DNA from: Sinomonas humi
GTDB lineage: Bacteria; Actinomycetota; Actinomycetes; Actinomycetales; Micrococcaceae
Direction: 5' to 3'
Assembly (NCBI RefSeq): GCF_000802235.1
Contig: NZ_JTDL01000123.1
Location: 47,731-111,730 of the forward strand
Length of the DNA stretch: 64,000 bases
In this document: positions 16,158 to 23,664 of the stretch, piece after piece
Numbering within the stretch: position 1 is the stretch's first letter
Layout of the letters: every line of letters starts with the position of its first letter
Translations under genes and position numbers: made by a program
The notes under the pieces: model-generated
Told to the model about the DNA's origin: nothing
Databases searched by the model: none
What the model saw: only the letters and a program-made list of their open reading frames with translations

Positions 16158-16957
16158 GCCCGCGTCGTCGTCGTCCGCTGAAGAAGCCGGCGCCTTTCCA
16201 CGTCGACGAGCGCTGGGCCATTTCCTATATGGACATGATCACGGTCCTCTTCTGCCTCTTTGTGGTGCTTTTTGCGATGTCCACGGTGGACCAGAACAAA
16301 TTCGACAAGCTGCGGAATTCGCTCGCCACCGGGTTTGGGACCACGGTCACCCAGAAGATCGATACGGCGACTGGAACGGTAGTACCCCCGGATCAGGCGA
16401 ACAAAGACGCGCAGGGCTTCACGAATCTTGATCTTGCAATCAAGGAGGTCAATCGACTCACCGCGCTCGAGAAGCAGATGAACGACCGCCTGACTGCCGA
16501 GGGTCTCGCCCAGGACGTCCAGTTCCAGATCGACCAGCGTGGCCTGACCGTCAAGCTCGTCGGCTCTGAAACGTTCTTCCAGCCCGACAGCTCGGAGCTC
16601 ACCCAACGCGCGCATCAGGTGCTCGACGCCGTCACCCCCGCCATCGTGCCGACGAACCTCGAGGTTTCGATCGAGGGCCATGCTGCCAATGCCATCACCG
16701 CCTACCCCTCGGTGTGGGAGCTCTCCACTGAGCGTGCCACGAAGGTGCTCCGCTACATGGTCGAACAGGACGGGCTCCCAGGCCCGCGCGTCGGCGCCAC
16801 CGGCTATGGCTCGTCCCGGCCCGTCAACGCGGACAAGACCGAGGCGGAGCACGAGCAGAACCGGCGAGTCGACATTGTGGTTCTCTCAGACCAACCCGAA
16901 ACGGTGCGCGCGCTCATTCCGGAGGCGCTCAAGGCGCGGGTGACAGGAACGCGTTGA
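16154..16957 (+). CDS. motB: flagellar motor stator protein MotB
   Basis: This 267-aa protein has a short basic cytosolic start, one membrane helix containing the ion-binding aspartate (SYMDMITVLFCLFVVLFAMS), and a periplasmic OmpA-like peptidoglycan-binding domain (about 130-250; IEGHAANA, ELSTERATKVLRYM, RRVDIVVLS). GTG 16154 overlaps the motA stop (GTGA). With MotA it would form the stator that converts ion flow into flagellar rotation. Confidence 0.95.
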   Translation: MSPRRRRPLKKPAPFHVDERWAISYMDMITVLFCLFVVLFAMSTVDQNKFDKLRNSLATGFGTTVTQKIDTATGTVVPPDQANKDAQGFTNLDLAIKEVNRLTALEKQMNDRLTAEGLAQDVQFQIDQRGLTVKLVGSETFFQPDSSELTQRAHQVLDAVTPAIVPTNLEVSIEGHAANAITAYPSVWELSTERATKVLRYMVEQDGLPGPRVGATGYGSSRPVNADKTEAEHEQNRRVDIVVLSDQPETVRALIPEALKARVTGTR

Positions 16958-16963
16958 CCCTGT

Positions 16964-16979
16964 CGAGGAGTGCTCCTCG
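16964..16979. terminator. inverted repeat after motB, possible terminator
   Basis: CGAGGAG and CTCCTCG are separated by 2 nt, and CCTGT/ACAGG flank them further out. It lies between the convergent motB and tautomerase genes. There is no U-tract, so termination is only suggested. Confidence 0.35.
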
Positions 16980-17024
16980 TAGTACAGGTTGAGGCCTCGC
17001 ACATCGGCAATGGGCACGGGCTAC

Positions 17025-17240
17025 CTAACGCTCATGCGAAGCGTTCCCCTGGGCGGTACGCTCCGCGATAGTCACGTTCGCCTTCGACCAGTGCTCCGCG
17101 TCAACCTCCCGAATGATCACGGTCGTATTCTCCGGCACCGCGCCGACACTTTCCTCCGCAGCCTTGTGGAGTGCAGAGATGAGGGCCCGCAGCTGCTCGG
17201 GGCTGCGTCCGCGGGCAATGGATACATCGATCAGCGGCAT
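17025..17240 (-). CDS. 4-oxalocrotonate tautomerase family enzyme
   Basis: The 71-aa product starts MPLIDVSIARGRSPEQLRAL; after Met removal the N-terminal proline is the general base of this family. ATG 17240 has GAGGAA upstream and starts 3 nt before the stop codon of the aldehyde dehydrogenase gene, so it is the last gene of the GntR-led operon. The family isomerises enol/keto acids arising from ring cleavage, which fits a degradative pathway. A longer frame to 17477 exists but is the shadow of the dehydrogenase gene. Confidence 0.85.
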   Translation of the reverse strand: MPLIDVSIARGRSPEQLRALISALHKAAEESVGAVPENTTVIIREVDAEHWSKANVTIAERTAQGNASHER

Positions 17241-17242
17241 AG

Positions 17243-18724
17243 TCAGTTCCTCATGATGAAGGGGTCGGCGACGGGTTCCTCGCTCGTGTTGATCCACACG
17301 CTCTTGAGGCGCGTGTACTCGTGCATCGATTCGAGGCCGTGCTCGATTCCGACTCCGCTGGACTTGAAGCCCTGACGCGGGGACATGGGCGACATCGCGC
17401 GGTAGGTGTTGACCCACACGGTGCCCGCCTCGAGATGCCTTGCCATGCGGTGGGCTCGGGCGAGGCTCTTGGTCCACACACCGGCCGCCAGCCCATACTC
17501 GGTGTCGTTTGCCAGGCGCAGCACCTCCTCCTCGGTGTCAAAAGGCATGATCGCCGCGACAGGCCCGAAGATCTCCTCACGTACCACGCGCATGTGGTTG
17601 TCCACATCGGTGAGGACTGTGGGGGAGTAGAAGTAGCCCGGCAGGTCGGTTTCGGGGCGCTGTCCACCGTAGGAGACCGTCGCGCCTTCGTCCACGCCGA
17701 GCCGAACGTAGGACTCGACCTTGTTGAGCTGGTCGCCGAAGGCGAGCGGTCCGAGTTCGGTCGTGTCCTCGAGCGGGTCGCCGATGACGATCCGCTGGGC
17801 CCGTTCCGCAACCCGCTCGACGAGCTCGTCGTAGACGGACCGGTGCGCGAACACGCGGCTTCCCGCGATGCAGGTCTGTCCCGCCGCGGCGAAGATTCCG
17901 GCGACCACCCCGAGAGAGGCGCTCGCGACGTCGGCATCCTCGAACACGATGTTCGGGCTCTTGCCGCCCAGTTCGAGCGTGCAGCCGATAAAGCGGGCGG
18001 CAGCCGACGAAGCGATGGCCCGCCCGGTCGCCGTCGAACCCGTGAAGCTGATCTTCGCGATCCGCCGATCCTCCACGAGCGCTGCACCGGCCTCGCGGCC
18101 GAAGCCGGTGACGACGTTCACCACCCCGTCTGGGAACCCCGCCTCCGAGGCGAGCTCTGCGAGCCGGACGATGGTCCGGGACGTGTACTCGGAGGGCTTG
18201 ATGACGAGCGTGTTCCCGGCCGCAAGCGCTGGGGCAAGCTTGGACACCGTGAGCGTGAGCGGCGAGTTCCACGGCGTGATCGCGCCGACGACGCCGAGCG
18301 GCTCCCGCACCGTGTAGTTCAGGATCGCGGGATCCATCCCAGGGATCTGGCTCCCCTCGACCTTGTCGGCGAGCCCCGCGTAGTAGTAGAGGTACTCGGG
18401 CAGCGTCCGCAGCTGCCCCTTCATCTCACGCAGGAGCTTTCCGTTGTCCTCGGTCTCGAGGCGCGCGAGCTCGTCCCCGTGCTCCCCGACGAGGTCGGCA
18501 AGCCGGCGGAGGAGGTGGCCGCGGCGGGTGGGGGTCAGGTTGGACCAGTCAGGGCCATCGAAGGCCTTTGAGGCGGCCTCGATTGCGAGCTCGACATCGG
18601 CCTGCGTTCCGCGCGCCGCCTCGTAGAGGACTTCGAGGGTCGCGGGATTGGTGCTTTCGAAGTACTGTCCCTCGGTCGGCGGCATCGGGCGGCCGCCGAT
18701 GAAGTGCTCAAGCCGTGTGGGCAT
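17243..18724 (-). CDS. aldehyde dehydrogenase family protein
   Basis: This 493-aa NAD(P)-dependent enzyme oxidises an aldehyde to its acid. It has the oxyanion asparagine (TPWNSPLTL), the general base glutamate (ELGGKSPN) and the catalytic cysteine (GQTCIAGSRV). ATG 18724 after GAAAGGAAG matches the family start; the frame runs further upstream without homology. It overlaps the end of the hydrolase gene by 17 bp. In a flavin-monooxygenase operon it most likely handles a semialdehyde released after ring opening and hydrolysis. Confidence 0.92.
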   Translation of the reverse strand: MPTRLEHFIGGRPMPPTEGQYFESTNPATLEVLYEAARGTQADVELAIEAASKAFDGPDWSNLTPTRRGHLLRRLADLVGEHGDELARLETEDNGKLLREMKGQLRTLPEYLYYYAGLADKVEGSQIPGMDPAILNYTVREPLGVVGAITPWNSPLTLTVSKLAPALAAGNTLVIKPSEYTSRTIVRLAELASEAGFPDGVVNVVTGFGREAGAALVEDRRIAKISFTGSTATGRAIASSAAARFIGCTLELGGKSPNIVFEDADVASASLGVVAGIFAAAGQTCIAGSRVFAHRSVYDELVERVAERAQRIVIGDPLEDTTELGPLAFGDQLNKVESYVRLGVDEGATVSYGGQRPETDLPGYFYSPTVLTDVDNHMRVVREEIFGPVAAIMPFDTEEEVLRLANDTEYGLAAGVWTKSLARAHRMARHLEAGTVWVNTYRAMSPMSPRQGFKSSGVGIEHGLESMHEYTRLKSVWINTSEEPVADPFIMRN

Positions 18725-19469
18725 GGTGGATCTTCCTTTCAGCTTCGTCGAGGAACTCCGCGATGAGGCGGGCGAGTTCCTCCGGCCGTTCGAGGGGGAG
18801 CATGTGCCGGGCGCCGTCAACGATGAGCGTGCGCGCATGGGGGACAAGCGCACCCAGGCGCAGGGTCATGCCGGGAGTGGAGCCGGGGTCATCGCTGCCA
18901 GTGACCGCAAGGGTCGGGGCCGTGATGAGCGGCAGGGCCTTCGCGGCGTCGCGGTCGCCGGTGGCGAAGACCTCGTAGGCGTGAAGGTAGGACTCGTGGT
19001 CATTGGCCAGGAGTACACGGCGCACTTGGTCGACGAGGTCTGGTGAGACACGGTCCGGTTCCGGGAACCAGCGTTCGACGGCGGCCTCGGCGCTCGCGAT
19101 GAAGTCGCCTCGGGCAGCGTCCAGTCGGCGTTCGACGGCGGCGCCCTCCGCTTCAGTGCGCTCGCAGACGGAGCTGACGCACACGAGCGAGAGGATGCGT
19201 TCGGGCATTCGGGCCGCCAGCTCCTCGGCGATGAGGGCGCCTAGTGAGAACCCGACGAGGTGAGCCTTCGGCGGGAGCCGCCGTGCGACGTCGTCCGCCA
19301 TCTCTGCCAAGCTGGTCGGCCGCCGCAGCGGAGGTTCCTGGCCGTGGCCGGGCAGGTCAAGGGCGATGACCTCGCGCCCGGCCAGCCAGAGCGCTCCATC
19401 CGCGAGCAGGGAATCCCACATCGAGCTGTCCAGCCCTACTCCGTGGAGGAGGACGACGGGCTCGTCCAC
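18708..19469 (-). CDS. alpha/beta hydrolase
   Basis: This 253-aa protein has the alpha/beta hydrolase fold: oxyanion segment VVLLHGVGLDSSMWDSL, nucleophile elbow GFSLGA, acid near TGSDDPGSTP and histidine in GARHMLPLE. It resembles 3-oxoadipate enol-lactone hydrolases and the RutD-type aminoacrylate hydrolases. GTG 19469 lies 1 nt after the stop of the upstream gene, and homology starts right there. It would hydrolyse an ester, lactone or amide-type intermediate in the operon's pathway. Confidence 0.88.
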   Translation of the reverse strand: MDEPVVLLHGVGLDSSMWDSLLADGALWLAGREVIALDLPGHGQEPPLRRPTSLAEMADDVARRLPPKAHLVGFSLGALIAEELAARMPERILSLVCVSSVCERTEAEGAAVERRLDAARGDFIASAEAAVERWFPEPDRVSPDLVDQVRRVLLANDHESYLHAYEVFATGDRDAAKALPLITAPTLAVTGSDDPGSTPGMTLRLGALVPHARTLIVDGARHMLPLERPEELARLIAEFLDEAERKIHHAHTA

Positions 19470-19470
19470 G

Positions 19471-20022
19471 CTACTTCTCGCTCGAAAGCGGAGCGAGGCG
19501 CTGCTGCGGGCGCCCCTGCGCGGCGGCGGCGAGAGCGACGACGATCTCGCCCGGGTGGGGGGCGTCGGGAATGCGCACTTCGATGCTCTGATGGTGCGAG
19601 CGGATCGTCGCATCGGTCTTGTGCTTGAGCGGGATGTCGAACGTGACGCCCGCCCGGCCACGCTTCTCCACGGCCGGCAGCAGGGTGGTCGCCTCTGCCG
19701 CTTTGCGGAAGTGGTCGCCGAACTGGAGTGTGTGGATGAGTGCGGAACCGTGCTCGATCTCGCCGTCGAGCCCCACGATGGCTGCCTTTCCATAGGCTTC
19801 GACGGGCGCGCCGAGCGCCTCGATGACGCGCGGCGCGAGGAGTGCGCCGAGATCGGAGGCGTTGTCCTGGATGCCCTCGCTGAGGTCTTCGACGAAGGGC
19901 TGATTGCCCCACGGGTTCTCGATGACAGCGGCGACGACGGCGACTCTGGCCGCCGGATTCACGGGGCGGCCGCCTTCGCGCGCCGTCTCGTCGATGAGGG
20001 TGACGATCTTCCTGACGTTCAT
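19471..20022 (-). CDS. AA_synth (DUF1185) family protein, copy 2
   Basis: This 183-aa protein starts MNVRKIVTLIDETAREGGRP and contains GKAAIVGLDGEIEHGSALIH, the hallmark of the amino acid synthesis/DUF1185 family. Its ATG overlaps the stop of copy 1 (ATGA). The two copies are clearly paralogous but divergent (for example NPWGNQPF against NPWAGLGP). The biochemical function is not established; members are often found with flavin monooxygenases and amidohydrolases in catabolic operons. The pair may form a heteromer. Confidence 0.8.
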   Translation of the reverse strand: MNVRKIVTLIDETAREGGRPVNPAARVAVVAAVIENPWGNQPFVEDLSEGIQDNASDLGALLAPRVIEALGAPVEAYGKAAIVGLDGEIEHGSALIHTLQFGDHFRKAAEATTLLPAVEKRGRAGVTFDIPLKHKTDATIRSHHQSIEVRIPDAPHPGEIVVALAAAAQGRPQQRLAPLSSEK

Positions 20023-20639
20023 CTGCTTGCTCCTACGAGGGTGCTCCATGAGACCGGCGTGTCTGTCTTCCGGTCTCCAATTCGGGCGTGGGGTCGGGGT
20101 CCAGTGGATGCGGCCGCAACGACGACGATCTCGTCGGCTAGGGGGGCATCCGGGATGCGGATATCGACCGTCTGATAGTGGCTCCGGGTAGCTGCGGCGG
20201 TCTTGTGCCACATCGGCACGACGAGGGCCTCGCCCGCGTCCCCCCGCGAATCGGCGAAGCAGATGATCGAGGTGCCTTCGAGCGACTCTCGGAGCAGGTT
20301 CCCGAAATAGGGGGTGTGGATGAGGGCGCCGCCGTGCTCGATCTCGCCGGCCGTCCCGACGATCGCTCCCTTGCCGAAGGCTTCGACGGCGTCCGGTCCG
20401 CCGAGCCCTGAGAGGAGCCTTTCGATGAGGGCGCCTGCGATGGCGGGGGCGAGCCATTGCGCGGCCTCTGTGAGGTCGGAGTCGGGGCCGAGTCCAGCCC
20501 AGGGATTGACGACGACGGCGGCTGCGGCAGCGCGTGCTGCCGGGACGAGCGGAGCTGCACCGTTCTCAAGGAGGATTTCCTCCCGCAAGAAGACGATCTT
20601 GCGGATCAGCTCCTCCGGGTTCTCAGGAAGGCTACGCAA
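20019..20639 (-). CDS. AA_synth (DUF1185) family protein, copy 1
   Basis: This 206-aa protein has the family core GKGAIVGTAGEIEHGGALIH and NPWAGLGPDSDL. It overlaps the end of the luciferase-like monooxygenase gene by 8 bp and the start of copy 2 by 4 bp. Residues conserved between the copies include the GEIEHG(S/G)ALIHT stretch and SHYQ/SHHQ, which may line an active site. A role in hydrolysing or tautomerising the monooxygenase product is an inference from context only. Confidence 0.8.
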   Translation of the reverse strand: MRSLPENPEELIRKIVFLREEILLENGAAPLVPAARAAAAAVVVNPWAGLGPDSDLTEAAQWLAPAIAGALIERLLSGLGGPDAVEAFGKGAIVGTAGEIEHGGALIHTPYFGNLLRESLEGTSIICFADSRGDAGEALVVPMWHKTAAATRSHYQTVDIRIPDAPLADEIVVVAAASTGPRPHARIGDRKTDTPVSWSTLVGASR

Positions 20640-21750
20640 AACGGGGCATGACTTTCTCGGAGAACAGCTCGAGGCTGCGCATGGCGTTCTTGTGCTTCAG
20701 TCCCGGATGGGTGGTCCAGAGCATGAGGTGCTCGAGGTTGAGCTCGCTCTGGAGTTCCTCGATCTTCTCGGCAACGTAGTCGGGTGTGCCGACCAGCTGG
20801 TTGCGTTCGAGGAGGAAGTCGAAGTCGAGCTTGTGCTCCGGGGTGAGCTCCTCGCCCTCCTCCATGAGGTTCGAGAGGCCGCGCCAATGGGTGATCCAGC
20901 GATAGGAGTTCATGACTGCCTCTTCGAACTCCGCGCGAGCCTGCTCCATTGTGTCGGCCACATAGACGTCGCGGACCAGCGCGATGCCCTCGCCGAGCGG
21001 CACCTCTCGACCCTGGGCCCTGGAGGCGTGCTCGCGGTAGAGCTCGAAGCGGCCTTTGAGCGCGCTGACGGGAGGGAGCCAGAAGATGCCCTGGACCCCG
21101 GCCTCGGCCGCTCCGACGATTGAACGCGGGGTGTCGATGACCTGCCACAGCGGCAGCTTCTTCTGAACGGGCTTCGGGATCACGGCGAGTTTGGTGATCT
21201 CACCGTCCTGGGTGAACTCCGGTGTCGAGGGTGACATCGGGTGGCTCCACTTCACCCCCGGGGCCGGGAACTCGTAGAACTCACCCTTGTGGCTGAAGAA
21301 CTCGTTGCTCCACGCCTTCTGGAGCACCTCCATGGTCTCGGCGAAGAGGGCGCGGTTCTTCTCCTGGTCGCGTGGGTCCGCGGCGGGGTTGAGGTTGACC
21401 GCCTCGCGGCCGTAGAGGCCACGGCCGACGCCGACTTCGAGCCGGCCGCCCGAAAGCTGGTCGAGGAGGGCGAGGTCTTCGGCGAGACGGAGCGGGTGCC
21501 AGAAGGTCACGATCGAGGCGGCCTGGCCGATCCGGATGTTCTTCGTCCTTGCGGCGACGTCCACGCCCATGAGGATCGGGTTGGGAGTGAGCTCCTGCCC
21601 CTCGTGGCCGAAGTGATGCTCTGTGTACCAGACGGACCAGAAGCCGGCTTCGTCGGCGGCCTTGGCGTATTCGCGGGCGTTTTCCATGTGCTGCTGGTAG
21701 TTGGCCAGATCGCCGGGGGCTCCGAGGCCGTGGAAGATTGAGAAGCGCAT
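20632..21750 (-). CDS. luciferase-like flavin-dependent monooxygenase
   Basis: This 372-aa protein belongs to the bacterial luciferase-like (LLM) superfamily, reduced-flavin monooxygenases with a TIM barrel. Visible features are WYTEHHFGHEG, IRIGQAASIVTFWHPLRLAED and GRLEVGVGRGLYGRE. It needs FMNH2 or FADH2 from a separate reductase, and a flavin reductase domain is encoded divergently at 22613. ATG 21750 follows AAGGA. Enzymes of this class open uracil (RutA) and pyridine rings. The neighbouring NCS1 permease, hydrolase and dehydrogenase support a similar ring-opening role here; the substrate is not known. Confidence 0.9.
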   Translation of the reverse strand: MRFSIFHGLGAPGDLANYQQHMENAREYAKAADEAGFWSVWYTEHHFGHEGQELTPNPILMGVDVAARTKNIRIGQAASIVTFWHPLRLAEDLALLDQLSGGRLEVGVGRGLYGREAVNLNPAADPRDQEKNRALFAETMEVLQKAWSNEFFSHKGEFYEFPAPGVKWSHPMSPSTPEFTQDGEITKLAVIPKPVQKKLPLWQVIDTPRSIVGAAEAGVQGIFWLPPVSALKGRFELYREHASRAQGREVPLGEGIALVRDVYVADTMEQARAEFEEAVMNSYRWITHWRGLSNLMEEGEELTPEHKLDFDFLLERNQLVGTPDYVAEKIEELQSELNLEHLMLWTTHPGLKHKNAMRSLELFSEKVMPRFA

Positions 21751-21782
21751 TGCGTGTCCTTCGATTGATTGAGGGGTTCTTT

Positions 21783-22472
21783 TCAGTTCCGGGGGGCGGG
21801 ATTCAGCGACGACTCCGGCATGAGGGCTTCACGGGACGATGCGTAGACGTGGTTCCTCATGGCGGACTCGGCGCCGAAGGGGTCCTTGTGCTCGATCATC
21901 TTGAGCACGGAGCGATGCTCCTGAGTGGACGCAGCGATGCGCCCGGGATGCTCGACGGTGCGCAGCACGAGCCGCTGGTAGGCCAGCTGGTTCATGAGCC
22001 GCTCGTAGTGCTCGACGAGCTTACGGTTGTCCGAGCCGTGCACGATCGCCCAGTGGAACTCGTGCACGAGGCGGGCGTAGCCGTCCTTGTCCCCGTCGGC
22101 CACAGCTTCCTCGGAGTCTGCGAGATTGCGGCGCAGGACTGCGAGCTCCGGCACCTCCCCCCGGCGGGCCATAAGGGAAGCCGCAAGACCTTCGAGGGAT
22201 TCCTTGAGCTGGAAGAGCTCGACGATCTCCCTCCGTGTGGGCTCCCGCACGAAGGTTCCGACCTTCGGACGGATCTCCACGAGACCCTCGTGCTGGAGCT
22301 GCTTGAGCGCCTCGCGCACCGGCGTCCGACTGACCTCGAACTCCTGTGCGAGGTAGGCCTCGGGCAGGAGTGCGCCTGGAGGGAACTCGCCTCCGAGGAC
22401 GAGCTGGCGAATGCGGTCGAGGAGGCCTGCCTGCGCGCCGTTATCAGGGACGAGACTGAAAGCATCTTGCAT
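21783..22472 (-). CDS. GntR family regulator, FadR/FCD type
   Basis: This 229-aa protein has an N-terminal winged helix (GALLPEAYLAQEFEVSRTPVREALKQL) and a C-terminal all-helical FCD effector domain with putative metal histidines (EFHWAIVHG, EHRSVL, MRNHVY). It is the first gene of the monooxygenase operon, 32 bp upstream of the LLM gene, and divergent from the reductase-permease pair. Two TTGCATGCAT repeats 21 bp apart lie at its start, one containing the ATG, so it probably represses itself and both operons until an intermediate binds the FCD domain. Confidence 0.92.
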   Translation of the reverse strand: MQDAFSLVPDNGAQAGLLDRIRQLVLGGEFPPGALLPEAYLAQEFEVSRTPVREALKQLQHEGLVEIRPKVGTFVREPTRREIVELFQLKESLEGLAASLMARRGEVPELAVLRRNLADSEEAVADGDKDGYARLVHEFHWAIVHGSDNRKLVEHYERLMNQLAYQRLVLRTVEHPGRIAASTQEHRSVLKMIEHKDPFGAESAMRNHVYASSREALMPESSLNPAPRN

Positions 22473-22497
22473 GCATCACAGCGTAGGTTGCATGCAT
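22467..22497. promoter_or_regulatory. tandem TTGCATGCAT sites, presumed GntR operator
   Basis: Two identical 10-mers, 22467-22476 and 22488-22497, are spaced by 21 bp (two helical turns). Each contains the palindrome TGCATGCA. The gntR start codon (22470-22472) lies inside the first copy. Confidence 0.65.
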
Positions 22498-22575
22498 GAA
22501 GCCCGTCAAGATCTTCCTCAATTCTGGTTCCCGAGCCTGATAGTGAGGCAGTTCTATTGATTTTCCGGGAGGTCA

Positions 22576-22605
22576 TTGACCAAGTGCTGTGAGCTGCCTT
22601 ACCTT
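22576..22605 (+). promoter_or_regulatory. promoter of the SnoaL-flavin reductase gene
   Basis: TTGACC (22576-22581), an 18-bp spacer and TACCTT (22600-22605) form a good housekeeping promoter. The -10 ends 7 nt before the ATG at 22613 and there is no ribosome binding site, so the message is probably leaderless. Confidence 0.6.
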
Positions 22606-22612
22606 CGTTGGT

Positions 22613-23557
22613 ATGCAACAGACGCTTGAACCGCTCATCACCTCTGCTTGGCTCGCTGCGTGGGACAAGGGCGACCTTGACGCGCTGGACCAGCTCATGG
22701 CGGTCGGTTACACCCGCACCAGCAAGGCGACGGGAACCTCAATCGATCTCGCCGGTCTCAAGGCAGAGATCGCGGCGGTCAGGGAGGCCTTCCCTGATCT
22801 GCGCACGACTATCGACGACGTCGTCGAGGGCGAGGGCACGGTCGCGGTCTTCTGGACCTCGACAGGAACGCACACCCACGGATACCTCGGCGTCCCGGCA
22901 ACGGGCCTGACCGTCCAGACCCGCGGCTCGAACATCCTTGTGCTCGATGCGAACCGGAGGATCCTCAAGGAGACGGTCACCTGGGACGGGAGCGAACTGC
23001 TTGCCGGACTGGGCATCCGCCCCCTCCGCGGGATAGCCGCCCCGATCGTCCCGTCGTCGGACGACGACCCCGCAGAACCCGGGTTGGACACCATGAAGGC
23101 CTTCAACCGTCAATTCGTCACTGGGGTCACGGTTGTGACCACCAAGGAAGGAGACAAGCCCAAGGGCCTCGCGGCCAACGCCTACTGCTCGGTCTCGCTT
23201 GAGCCACCGCTCGTGCTCGTCTGCGTCCAGAAGACCTCGAGCACCTACCCGGCTCTCTTCTCCTCAAGCCACCTCGGCATCAACATCCTCGGCGCCGACC
23301 AGCGCGGCACCGTGGGCGTGTTCGCCTCGAAGTCGGCGGACAAGTTCGCGGAGGTGGACTGGCACGAGGGGCCTAACGGGAGCCCCCTCATCGACGGCTC
23401 CGCAGCCTCGATCGAAGCGGAGATTCAGGAGCGTTTCCAGGCGAAGACTCACACCGTCTTCATCTGCCGCGTCCGCCACGCCGAGGTCGAGGGCACCGCG
23501 CCCATGGTCTACAAGGCCGGCCACTTCTTCGACGGCGGCAAACTCGTCGAAATCTAG
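22613..23557 (+). CDS. SnoaL-like domain fused to flavin reductase
   Basis: The 314-aa product joins two domains. Residues 1-125 are a SnoaL/NTF2-like cone (LITSAWLAAWDKGDLDALDQ; TGTHTHGYLGVPATG). Residues 155-314 are a flavin reductase of the split-barrel FMN-binding type (FVTGVTVVTTKEGDKPKGLA; SVSLEPPLVLVCVQKTSSTY; GHFFDGGKL). The reductase half would supply reduced flavin to the luciferase-like monooxygenase encoded divergently. The fusion to SnoaL is unusual; the cone could bind the substrate or a ring-opened product. ATG 22613 is the natural start, probably leaderless. Confidence 0.88.
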   Translation: MQQTLEPLITSAWLAAWDKGDLDALDQLMAVGYTRTSKATGTSIDLAGLKAEIAAVREAFPDLRTTIDDVVEGEGTVAVFWTSTGTHTHGYLGVPATGLTVQTRGSNILVLDANRRILKETVTWDGSELLAGLGIRPLRGIAAPIVPSSDDDPAEPGLDTMKAFNRQFVTGVTVVTTKEGDKPKGLAANAYCSVSLEPPLVLVCVQKTSSTYPALFSSSHLGINILGADQRGTVGVFASKSADKFAEVDWHEGPNGSPLIDGSAASIEAEIQERFQAKTHTVFICRVRHAEVEGTAPMVYKAGHFFDGGKLVEI

Positions 23558-23627
23558 AAAGGCACCGGCGCGACTGAGACCTCGCACAGGACAGCAGCCG
23601 CGCCGAGCCCGATCTGCTCAGACAAGC

Positions 23628-23647
23628 AGTGCACGCAGGCGTGCACT
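23628..23647. promoter_or_regulatory. perfect palindrome upstream of the NCS1 permease gene
   Basis: Arms AGTGCACGC and GCGTGCACT flank AG. It ends 17 bp before the permease start codon. It could be a second operator, or a hairpin tuning expression between the reductase and permease genes. Confidence 0.55.
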
Positions 23648-23664
23648 TCCACCTTAGGACAAAA

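Noticed and set aside
17241..17477. N-terminal extension of the small tautomerase
   Set aside because: Lies inside the aldehyde dehydrogenase gene; tautomerases need Pro right after the initiator Met, which fits ATG 17240.
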